A model generated the notes under the pieces. It ran no database searches and had not been told where the DNA came from. It worked only from the letters and a program-made list of their open reading frames with translations. Shown piece by piece: positions 1 to 7,165 of a stretch of DNA of 8,187 bases. Within the stretch, counting starts at the first letter, position 1, and the number at the start of each line of letters is the position of its first letter. The translations under genes and the position numbers were made by a program. The stretch is from Bacteroidales bacterium (GTDB lineage: Bacteria; Bacteroidota; Bacteroidia; Bacteroidales; GCA-2748055), in assembly GCA_029934875.1 (NCBI GenBank), contig JAOZLK010000173.1, positions 1 through 8,187 on the forward strand, written 5' to 3'.

Positions 1-1311
1 ATAAGCTCGGTATGTGATCCCAATAAATACAGTACCAATTATGTGGACTGGGGCTTGCATGGTATCAGAAATACTATGCGTGATGTGCTGGAGGATCCAT
101 CCTGGGGATCCGGAATAGAGGGGATTCCGGGTGGACGAGATGTGGGACAGGAGTTGGTGGAAAAATACTATGGAAAAAAGCTGAAGAAGGGAACTTATAA
201 GGGCTGTGCATCCTACAATGATTACAGAGTCCTGCTGGAAAAGGAAAGTGATATTGATGCTGTAAAAGTCATGACCCCCGATCACCTTCATGCTGCTGTT
301 TCCATGGCTTCTATGCAAAAGGGTAAACATGTTGTAATCCATAAACCAATTGCCAACCGTATGAAGGAAGCAATGCTTACCATCGATACGGCCAGGGAAA
401 CGGGAGTAAGTACTCACCTGCTGGCCTGGAGCGAGAGAAGTGGATTGCAGCTTGCACTGGACTGGATCCAGGATGGAGCCATCGGGGAGCTCAGGGAGAT
501 CCACAACTGGTCGAACCGTCCGGTATGGCCACAGTGGTCGGCAAATCCGAAAGATACACCAGTTGTTCCTGATGGATTTGACTGGTCGCTCTGGCTGGGC
601 CCGGTGCCGGATCGTCCCTATCACCCCAACTACACAAATGCAGTGTTCCGGGGATGGTACGATTTCGGTGGTGGCAGCATCGCTGACATGGGACACTATA
701 GCCTCTGGCCTCTCTTCCTGAAGTTCGGAATCAATACAGCCCCACTTTCTGCACGGGCCTATGGAACCACCACCTGCATCATTGAGAATCATGTGAGCAA
801 GGGGGAGCATAATAATGTGGCCTTCCCTCAATCCTGCATGCTTGAGTTTGATTTTCCAGCACAGGAAAGTCTACCTCCCTTTAAACTCCTGTGGTATGAT
901 GGAGGCATGAAACCCCGAACTCCTGAGGAACTGGATAAAGAAAACAAGGAGCTGCCGCGGGAGGGGATGATGTTTGTGGGTGATAAGGGTAAGATTCTTG
1001 CCTCCTTCCACGGGGGAAGTCCTGTACTCTTGCCGGAAAAGAGGATGATTGAATATACCGGTGCTGCCCAGGCTCCGGAAGAGAAAGTGACCCGGAATGA
1101 GCGGGCCTGGATCGATGCATTTAAAAAGGGTGAGGAATCGCCCGGAACCTTCCTTAAGGCGAAAGCTGTCACAGAAACCATACTGCTGGGTGGAGTAGCT
1201 CTGCGTGCCGGCAAGAGAGTTGATTATAATTCCTCAAGAATTGAGATAAGCAACCTCCCAGAGGCAAACCAGTATTTGACCCGGGAGTACCGGAAGGGAT
1301 GGGAAATGTAG
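1..1311 (+). CDS. Gfo/Idh/MocA-family oxidoreductase, 5'-truncated by window edge
   Basis: NAD(P)-dependent sugar or polyol oxidoreductase family; the exact substrate cannot be read. The frame is open from base 1 with no stop, and the codons before the first possible start (GTG at 43) encode VCDPNKYS. That matches the end of the second Rossmann strand, where an Asp usually contacts the cofactor ribose. So the gene begins upstream, and the GxGxxG loop and any export signal are outside the window. Visible family marks are TPDHLHAA followed by HKP at 340-348 (the usual motif is EKP; the Lys is kept) and GGGSIADMGHY around 670-699, whose Asp and His lie in the region that normally forms the catalytic site. 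A C-terminal MMFVGDKGKI strand and the RNERAWIDAF helix also fit. At least 436 residues remain, which fits the long Bacteroidota/Planctomycetes branch. It ends with TAG inside the first unit of a short tandem repeat and is followed in the same direction by the GH9-GH5 gene. Family call is firm; substrate is unknown. Confidence 0.93.
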   Translation: MSSVCDPNKYSTNYVDWGLHGIRNTMRDVLEDPSWGSGIEGIPGGRDVGQELVEKYYGKKLKKGTYKGCASYNDYRVLLEKESDIDAVKVMTPDHLHAAVSMASMQKGKHVVIHKPIANRMKEAMLTIDTARETGVSTHLLAWSERSGLQLALDWIQDGAIGELREIHNWSNRPVWPQWSANPKDTPVVPDGFDWSLWLGPVPDRPYHPNYTNAVFRGWYDFGGGSIADMGHYSLWPLFLKFGINTAPLSARAYGTTTCIIENHVSKGEHNNVAFPQSCMLEFDFPAQESLPPFKLLWYDGGMKPRTPEELDKENKELPREGMMFVGDKGKILASFHGGSPVLLPEKRMIEYTGAAQAPEEKVTRNERAWIDAFKKGEESPGTFLKAKAVTETILLGGVALRAGKRVDYNSSRIEISNLPEANQYLTREYRKGWEM

Positions 1312-1357
1312 TACGAAACAGTACGAAACAGTACACAGTACGCAGTACACAGTGCTC
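1310..1357. repeat. Short tandem array of AGTAC-based units between genes
   Basis: Two exact 10-base copies of AGTACGAAAC (1310-1319 and 1320-1329) run straight into four 7-base units: AGTACAC, AGTACGC, AGTACAC and the decayed AGTGCTC (1330-1357). Every unit begins AGTAC or AGTGC. The array overlaps the TAG stop of the oxidoreductase by two bases and ends 12 bases before the ATG of the GH9-GH5 gene, so it makes up most of the intergenic gap. A GTG at 1352 in the last unit is in frame with the downstream gene but is unlikely to be its start. Function unknown; slippage during replication could create it. Confidence 0.85.
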
Positions 1358-1369
1358 AGAATAATTTGT

Positions 1370-4300
1370 ATGAGAAAATTGATGATTATAGGAGTGATCC
1401 TGCTGGTTCAGACCGGCGTGATGGCCCAGGATATAAGTGATCATATTGTAGTGGACCAGTTTGGTTACCTGCCCGCATCCCGAAAAGTGGCGGTGATCAG
1501 AAATCCTATGGTAGGATATGATGCAGATCAATCATTTACGCCGGGGAAGTGGTATGCCCTGGTGGAAGCTAAAACAGGTGAGCTGGTTTACAGGGCCGGG
1601 ATAAGTTCCTGGAAGGATGGAAAGCTTGATGACTCCAGTGGTGATGTGGCATGGCACTTTGATTTTTCCTCCATCAGAAAGCCGGGGTCCTACTATGTGC
1701 TTGACCAGGAAAACAATGTGCGTTCTTTTGAGTTCAGGATAGCAGAAGATGTTTACAATGAGGTGCTTCGACAGGCCATGAGAAGCTTTTTCTATCAACG
1801 GGTTGGTTTCCCTAAAGAGGCTCAATTTGCCGGTGAGGCATGGGCCGATGGGGCAAGTCATTCGGGCGATTTGCAGGATAATAATTGCAGGGCCTGGTTT
1901 GATAAGTACAATCCTGATTCGGAACGTGATGTGAGTGGCGGGTGGTACGATGCCGGGGATTTGAACAAGTATACTAACTGGACTGCCAATTATGTGGTGG
2001 AATTCATGAAGGCTTATATGGAAAAACCTGATGCCTGGGGGGATGACTACAACATTCCAGAGTCGGGAAACGGCAGGCCCGATATCCTGGATGAGGCCAT
2101 CTGGGGGATTGATCACCTGCTGAGAATGCAACTTCCTGATGGAGCTGTTCTGAGTATTGTGGATGAGGACCACGCCAGCCCACCATCCAGCGCCACGGCC
2201 CCAAGCTATTACGGTCCCCCCAGCACCTCAGCCACCCTGAATACAGCCGGGGCCTTTGCCCTGGCAGCGGGAGTTTATCGGGAACAGGGGCTTGTCGATT
2301 ATGCCGATACTTTGCTTTCCCGATCACAGAAGGCCTGGGCCTGGGCAGAGCTATACCCCGATTCACTTTTCTATAACAACAGTGAGGAGCATGGTAGCAA
2401 GGGATGTGGGGCCGGTCAGCAGGAAACAAATGATTATGGCAGGATGGTGGCCAGGCTTGAAGCTGCCTGCTACCTATTTGAAGAGACCGGAAACATGGCT
2501 TTTCGAGATCATTTTGATGCCCATTACCAGGAGACTCAAATGTTTCTTTACAATGGATTTGTATATCCCTTCCAGGCATTGACACAGGAGGTCCTGCTGT
2601 ATTATACAAGCCTTCCTGACGCAACACCATCGGTGAGTACACATATCGCTACGACCTACCGCAATGGTGTGGTAAGCGGAGCTGATAATCTTCCGGCCTA
2701 CCGGGGTGAGGTGGATCCCTATCTGGCACATACAAAAACCTATGTATGGGGGAGTAACGGAACCCTCTCTTCCCAGGGTTCCATGAACTACAATTTGATC
2801 ACTTTTGGCCTGGATGATGGGCTTACAGAGGTGGCCACAGAAGCATCAGAAGCTTTTATTCATAAGTTACACGGGCTGAACCCTATGAACCTGTGCTACC
2901 TTTCTAATATGTATGCTTATGGTGCAGAAAACAGTGTGAATGAATTCTACCATTCCTGGTTTACAGATGGGAGTCCCCTCTGGGACCGGGTGGGAACCTC
3001 CGTCCATGGTCCGGCTCCAGGTTTTCTTACCGGCGGACCAAATCCAGGCTACGACGTGGATGGGTGCTGTCCCTCGGCTTGTGGTTCCTCGTCCAATAAC
3101 AGCAAGTGCAGTGCCGAATCTGTGAGTCCACCCAAAGGGCAGCCTGCCCAGAAATCTTACAAGGATTTTAATACCAGCTGGCCCCTGAATTCCTGGTCCG
3201 TGACAGAAAATAGCTGTGGATACCAGGTAAGGTACATCAGGCTACTGTCAAAATTTGTTATTGCAGATATGGATTGTAATGGTGATGTGGATGGCGGGGC
3301 CTTTATTGATTCCTGCGGTATTTGCGCTGGTGGCCAAACTGGTATCGAACCTTCCCTGGATCCGGATGCATGTGCATCTCCGGGACCAGTGGGTGATACC
3401 ATGTATATCGAAGGCAGGCATCTGTGGTCGGCTGAGGGTGAAAAGGTGATCCTGCGAGGGGTCAATGAGATGTTCGTTTGGTCGGACGATAAGGATGGAA
3501 GCCGGTTTTTACCTGAAATTTCTCAGACGGGTGCAAACTGTGTGCGGCTGGTGTGGACCGATGAGGAGAATGACACGGAAACCCTTGTAGATTTGATTGA
3601 GAACTGCGTGGAACAGGAAATGATAGCCATGCCCGAGTGTCACTCTGCAAGCGGTGAGTGGGATAAACTGGATGTGTGCATCTCTTTCTGGAAGGACCCG
3701 GTGCTCTTGGAAGGGATTCAGCGCAACAAGAAGTGGACCTTGCTGAATATTGGCAATGAAGTGGGGGACGGAAGTGTGACAGCTCAGCAATTCAGCGAGG
3801 GCTACAGAAGGGCTATCGATTCCCTGCGTGGCTGGGGTTATACAGTTCCGCTGGTAATTGATGCCAGTACCTGGGGGCAGAATGTGAATGTAATTCTTGA
3901 TACCTGGGAGGAGATTCTTGAGCATGACCCCCTGCATAACATTCTTTTTTCGGTCCATTCCTACTGGAGTGATACTAAAAATTACAATGTCATTGCCAAT
4001 GAATCAGTAAACAGGGGTCTGCCAGTAATTGTCGGGGAGGGCCCTTCACCAACTGCTTACCCGGCCTGTGGAACGCTGGATTACCAGGAGGGGCTCGATA
4101 TATGCGAAGAGAATGAGATTGGTTGGCTGTTCTGGTCATGGGGAGGCATGCCCAACGGCCATTGTGTTCCTAATTTTGACCTGGCACTTGATGGGGAATT
4201 TGGGAAGTGGGTGAGCGCACATTCGGCCCAGATGGTGGTGGATCATCCATATAGTCTGATGAGAACAGCAATGCATCCCCCCTCATTCTATACCGACGCT

Positions 4301-5080
4301 CAGGTTCCCGCAAAGGGCATTTTTATTTCGCCGGACACAGAATCAATAAATGTTGGGGACACCCTCTACCTTGAAATGTTGGTGGCCCCTATCAATGCAG
4401 AGAACCTGGCCTATGAACTTGAAATTTCGGGTGATGTGGAAGCGCTGTCCTATGATCCGCTTACAGGAGCACTTGTGGGCCTGGCCGAGGGTGAGTTGAT
4501 GCTGACGGCTCATGCAGCTGGCGGTGAGAATGTTCAATTCTCCCGTCCATTGAGTGTGCAGAATATTCCCGTGGAGGAGGTGATCATTTCCCCCTCTGCT
4601 GCCGAGATGACCCCGGGTGATACCCTGAACTACAGCGTAGAACTCCTGCCCGAAAATGCTACCATAAAGGAATACTGGTTTATGATGGATGGGAAGCCGG
4701 GGGTACTCGAGCTGGATAGTGCCAACAGCAGGTTATTTGCCAGGGAGGCCGGTACTGCCGGGCTGATTGTCTTTTCGCATTCCGGTGCTTTGTCCGACAC
4801 ATTACTGGTCACAGTAAGCGACCATACTTCTGATGGCCCTGGTTCTGAATTACCCACTTTCCGGGCCTTTCCAAATCCCAGCGACGGGATCCTCCGACTT
4901 GAGTGTGGAGCCCGGGAAAAAGTGGAAATGCAGCTCCTGGATCTGAATGGGAAAGTACTCCTGGGTCTTGAATACAGGGGCCACGCCGAGATTGATACCG
5001 GTCACCTTGCTGCCGGCACTTATTTGCTGGTCCAAAGGTGGGAAGATCATTTAGAAAGACATAAATTGATTATTTACTAA
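1370..5080 (+). CDS. T9SS-secreted GH9-GH5 two-domain glycanase (cellulase plus probable mannanase/glucanase)
   Basis: Predicted extracellular enzyme that hydrolyses beta-1,4-linked glucan, with a second GH5-type hydrolase, in 1236 residues. The ATG at 1370 gives a clean signal peptide (MRKLMIIGVILLVQTGVMAQ); an in-frame GTG at 1352 lies in the repeat and would spoil it. Domains: CelD_N-like Ig fold about 24-122 (VDQFGYLP); GH9 about 125-630, with GGWYDAGDLNKY (Asp194, Asp197 as base pair) and VTENSCGYQ (Glu613 as acid); Cys-rich linker 634-655 (DCNGDVDGG, DSCGICAGG); GH5-type barrel about 677-955, with LRGVN, NIGNE (Glu797 acid/base), SVHSY and VIVGE (Glu890 nucleophile), nearest in pattern to GH5_8-like mannanases; two Big_2-like domains about 982-1063 and 1068-1150; T9SS type A sorting tail about 1163-1236 (FRAFPNP to GTYLL). 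It has 21 cysteines. No carbohydrate-binding module is recognised. GH9 and T9SS calls are firm; GH5 clan is firm, substrate less so. Confidence 0.95.
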   Translation: MRKLMIIGVILLVQTGVMAQDISDHIVVDQFGYLPASRKVAVIRNPMVGYDADQSFTPGKWYALVEAKTGELVYRAGISSWKDGKLDDSSGDVAWHFDFSSIRKPGSYYVLDQENNVRSFEFRIAEDVYNEVLRQAMRSFFYQRVGFPKEAQFAGEAWADGASHSGDLQDNNCRAWFDKYNPDSERDVSGGWYDAGDLNKYTNWTANYVVEFMKAYMEKPDAWGDDYNIPESGNGRPDILDEAIWGIDHLLRMQLPDGAVLSIVDEDHASPPSSATAPSYYGPPSTSATLNTAGAFALAAGVYREQGLVDYADTLLSRSQKAWAWAELYPDSLFYNNSEEHGSKGCGAGQQETNDYGRMVARLEAACYLFEETGNMAFRDHFDAHYQETQMFLYNGFVYPFQALTQEVLLYYTSLPDATPSVSTHIATTYRNGVVSGADNLPAYRGEVDPYLAHTKTYVWGSNGTLSSQGSMNYNLITFGLDDGLTEVATEASEAFIHKLHGLNPMNLCYLSNMYAYGAENSVNEFYHSWFTDGSPLWDRVGTSVHGPAPGFLTGGPNPGYDVDGCCPSACGSSSNNSKCSAESVSPPKGQPAQKSYKDFNTSWPLNSWSVTENSCGYQVRYIRLLSKFVIADMDCNGDVDGGAFIDSCGICAGGQTGIEPSLDPDACASPGPVGDTMYIEGRHLWSAEGEKVILRGVNEMFVWSDDKDGSRFLPEISQTGANCVRLVWTDEENDTETLVDLIENCVEQEMIAMPECHSASGEWDKLDVCISFWKDPVLLEGIQRNKKWTLLNIGNEVGDGSVTAQQFSEGYRRAIDSLRGWGYTVPLVIDASTWGQNVNVILDTWEEILEHDPLHNILFSVHSYWSDTKNYNVIANESVNRGLPVIVGEGPSPTAYPACGTLDYQEGLDICEENEIGWLFWSWGGMPNGHCVPNFDLALDGEFGKWVSAHSAQMVVDHPYSLMRTAMHPPSFYTDAQVPAKGIFISPDTESINVGDTLYLEMLVAPINAENLAYELEISGDVEALSYDPLTGALVGLAEGELMLTAHAAGGENVQFSRPLSVQNIPVEEVIISPSAAEMTPGDTLNYSVELLPENATIKEYWFMMDGKPGVLELDSANSRLFAREAGTAGLIVFSHSGALSDTLLVTVSDHTSDGPGSELPTFRAFPNPSDGILRLECGAREKVEMQLLDLNGKVLLGLEYRGHAEIDTGHLAAGTYLLVQRWEDHLERHKLIIY

Positions 5081-5161
5081 AGCATGCTGTATCAGCTCCC
5101 TTGATGGCCATAAATTTACATTGGTATGGGAAAGAATGGTATTTTTATTAAAAGCCAGCTC

Positions 5162-6277
5162 ATGAAAAAGATCATCGCATTGCTCCTCCTGCTTGGAATA
5201 GTCAAGGGACTCATGGCTGAGGATCCGGAAATACTGGGGATAGGACAAAAGGCGCCCGATTTTAGTTTGTTGGGCATCGATGGTAAAAGCTATAGCCTTG
5301 AAAGTTTTAAAGAAGCGGAGTTGTTGTGCATCGTTTTTTCCGCCAACCACTGTCCCACAGCCCAGGCCTATGAAGAGCGGATGAAAAAGCTGAATGCTGA
5401 CTATAGTCCGGAACAAATGAGGCTGGTGGCCATCTCATCTAATTACCCCGAAGCTGTTTGCCTGGAGGAACTGGGCTACTCCGATATGGGAGATAGCTAT
5501 GAGGACATGCAGATCAGGGCGGCTGACAAAGAATACAACTTTCCTTACCTGTACGACGGGGAGACCCAGGAGGTAGCAAGAGCCTATGGTGCCAAAGCCA
5601 CTCCCCATATTTTCATCTTCGACCATCAGAGGAAGCTTCGCTACAGGGGACGCATTGATGAAATGGAGGATCCCTACCAGGTCCCCGAGCACCTGGATGC
5701 CCGCAATGCCATTGATGCTTTACTGGCTGGTAGAGCCGTTCCGGTGGAGATCACTAAAGCTTTTGGTTGTTCCATGAAATGGAAGTCCAAGGTGGATTGG
5801 CGAGGAACACTTGACGAAAGATGGGCAGAGAAGGCGGTGAAGTTGACTGCGATCGATGTGGCGGGTGTGAAAGATCTGGTGGCCAATCAGGGTGAGAATT
5901 TACGGCTGATCAATGTTTGGGCTACCTGGTGTGGTCCCTGTATTATCGAGTTTCCAGAATTCATTGACATGCAGCGCATGTACGGGAACAGGGATTTTGA
6001 GGTGATTTCGGTCAGCATGGACAGGGTGGAAAAGGAGAAGAAGGCATTGGAATTCCTGGAAGACATGCAGGCAGCTTTCGACAATTATCTGAACACATCC
6101 ACCGACAGGGATGCTTTTATAGATGCCTTTGATCCCGATTGGCAGGGAAACCTGCCCTTTACCATGCTCATTGCACCGGGAGGAGAGATTATTTATACCC
6201 ATGATGGAATCATCGATCCGCTTGAGGTAAAAAAGGCCATTGTCGGGCAGCTTGGCCGATATTTCGCAGACGATTAA
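5162..6277 (+). CDS. Exported two-domain thioredoxin-fold protein (PRX_like1 redoxin plus TlpA-like)
   Basis: Predicted periplasmic or envelope thiol-disulfide oxidoreductase, 371 residues. The ATG at 5162 opens a signal peptide (MKKIIALLLLLGIVKGLMA); an in-frame ATG at 5126 would add 12 polar residues ahead of it and is less likely. Domain 1, about 24-190, is a redoxin of the PRX_like1 type: GQKAPDFSL, NHCPTAQAYEERM with Cys64, FPYLYDGETQEVA, ATPHIFIFD, YRGRIDE. The usual CPYV is CPTA here. A linker follows with FGCSMKWKSK (Cys203), which I recall as a common tail in this family. Domain 2, about 224-368, is TlpA/ResA-like, with NVWATWCGPC (Cys257, Cys260) and the cis-Pro loop GNLPFTML (Pro332). 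It sits 81 bases after the GH9-GH5 gene and 11 bases before the isomerase-like lipoprotein gene, so it is probably co-transcribed with the latter. Substrate unknown; help with disulfides in neighbouring exported enzymes is inference. Confidence 0.92.
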   Translation: MKKIIALLLLLGIVKGLMAEDPEILGIGQKAPDFSLLGIDGKSYSLESFKEAELLCIVFSANHCPTAQAYEERMKKLNADYSPEQMRLVAISSNYPEAVCLEELGYSDMGDSYEDMQIRAADKEYNFPYLYDGETQEVARAYGAKATPHIFIFDHQRKLRYRGRIDEMEDPYQVPEHLDARNAIDALLAGRAVPVEITKAFGCSMKWKSKVDWRGTLDERWAEKAVKLTAIDVAGVKDLVANQGENLRLINVWATWCGPCIIEFPEFIDMQRMYGNRDFEVISVSMDRVEKEKKALEFLEDMQAAFDNYLNTSTDRDAFIDAFDPDWQGNLPFTMLIAPGGEIIYTHDGIIDPLEVKKAIVGQLGRYFADD

Positions 6278-6288
6278 AATTCTAAGCT

Positions 6289-7161
6289 ATGAAGACATAT
6301 AAATTATTAATGGCACTTGCTTTAATCATCACTATGTGCGGATGTAAGCAAAAGGATCAGAGTGGCAAAGAGGAGCTGTTTGCGGACGACCAGCTGGTGG
6401 CCTGGTGTATTGTTCCCTTCGATGCCAGTGAACGCACGCCCCTGGAGCGAGCTGAAATGATGAATGAACTGGGGCTTACAAAACTGGCCTACGACTACAG
6501 GGACAAACACATCCCCTCTTTTAAGAGCGAGATCGAGGTCTTGAAGGAGCATCATATTGAATTGAGTGCGGTCTGGCTCTGGTTGGAACCCAAAGGTGAT
6601 GACATACTGGGCGATGCCGGCCGGGCGATCATGGAAACCCTGGAGGAGACCGGGACCCATACCGAGTTATGGGTAAGTTTTCCTGAACAGGTATTCCAGG
6701 GACTATCGGACGAGGAGGCACAGGATAGGGCGGTAATGATCCTATCCTCGGTCATGGAAATGGCAGAAACCATCGGATGCACCATGGCACTCTATAACCA
6801 TGGGGCATGGTTTGGAGAACCTGAGAATCAGATTGGGATCATCAGGGCCATGGACAATGACAATGTGAAAATTGTCTATAACTTTCATCATGGTCACCAG
6901 CAGGTGGAAGGTTTTGGTGAACTCATGGAGCTGATGAAACCCTATCTATCCACCATCAACATCAATGGGATGAAGGTGGAAGGTCCGAAGATTCTGACCC
7001 TGGGTGAAGGAGATCGCGAATTGGAGATGTTAAGTATCATCCTTGCTTCTGGATACAATGGCTCCATCGGCATCCTGGGACATACGGAAGGAGAGGATAT
7101 TGCCGTGGTATTGGAGCGGAACCTGGAAGGACTGGACAAGCTCCGCTCCAAATTGCAATAG
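6289..7161 (+). CDS. Lipoprotein with sugar isomerase/epimerase-like TIM barrel (AP endonuclease 2 family)
   Basis: A 290-residue predicted lipoprotein. The N-terminus MKTYKLLMALALIITMCGC is a hydrophobic signal with a cysteine at 19 preceded by Gly (MCGC, an imperfect lipobox), then a charged tether (KQKDQSGKEE). Residues about 35-288 fit the xylose-isomerase-like TIM barrel (Pfam AP_endonuc_2): LGLTKLAYDY, a long ALYNHGAWFGEPEN segment (His171, Glu177), VKIVYNFHHGH (His200, His201, His203), STININGM, and GSIGILGHTEGED. The His/Glu/Asn side chains are in places where the family binds a divalent metal. Members isomerise or epimerise sugars, or act as lyases on keto-sugar glycosides; which applies here cannot be decided. 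The start follows the previous stop by 11 bases, implying one transcript. Its partner is plausibly the Gfo/Idh/MocA oxidoreductase of the same strand. An envelope-anchored location is unusual for an enzyme class first known from the cytoplasm. Confidence 0.88.
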   Translation: MKTYKLLMALALIITMCGCKQKDQSGKEELFADDQLVAWCIVPFDASERTPLERAEMMNELGLTKLAYDYRDKHIPSFKSEIEVLKEHHIELSAVWLWLEPKGDDILGDAGRAIMETLEETGTHTELWVSFPEQVFQGLSDEEAQDRAVMILSSVMEMAETIGCTMALYNHGAWFGEPENQIGIIRAMDNDNVKIVYNFHHGHQQVEGFGELMELMKPYLSTININGMKVEGPKILTLGEGDRELEMLSIILASGYNGSIGILGHTEGEDIAVVLERNLEGLDKLRSKLQ

Positions 7162-7165
7162 AATA

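Noticed and set aside
1352..1369. GTG at 1352 as the start of the GH9-GH5 gene
   Set aside because: It lies in the tandem repeat and would add six residues before a well-formed MRKLM signal peptide; ATG at 1370 fits better.
1532..2642. Long open frames on the minus strand under the GH9 region (1532-2173 and 2004-2642)
   Set aside because: Their translations show no domain pattern or signal, they overlap each other, and they lie fully opposite a gene with clear GH9 motifs; they are shadows of that coding strand.
5081..5088. AGCATGCT palindrome just after the GH9-GH5 stop as a terminator
   Set aside because: It has no loop and no T-run; an 8-base perfect palindrome alone does not form a terminator hairpin.
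5111..5118. TAAATTTA resembling the Bacteroidota -7 box (TAnnTTTG) before the thioredoxin-fold gene
   Set aside because: The last base does not match and there is no TTG/TTTG element at proper distance upstream (the only TTG, at 5101, is far too close), so a promoter cannot be supported.
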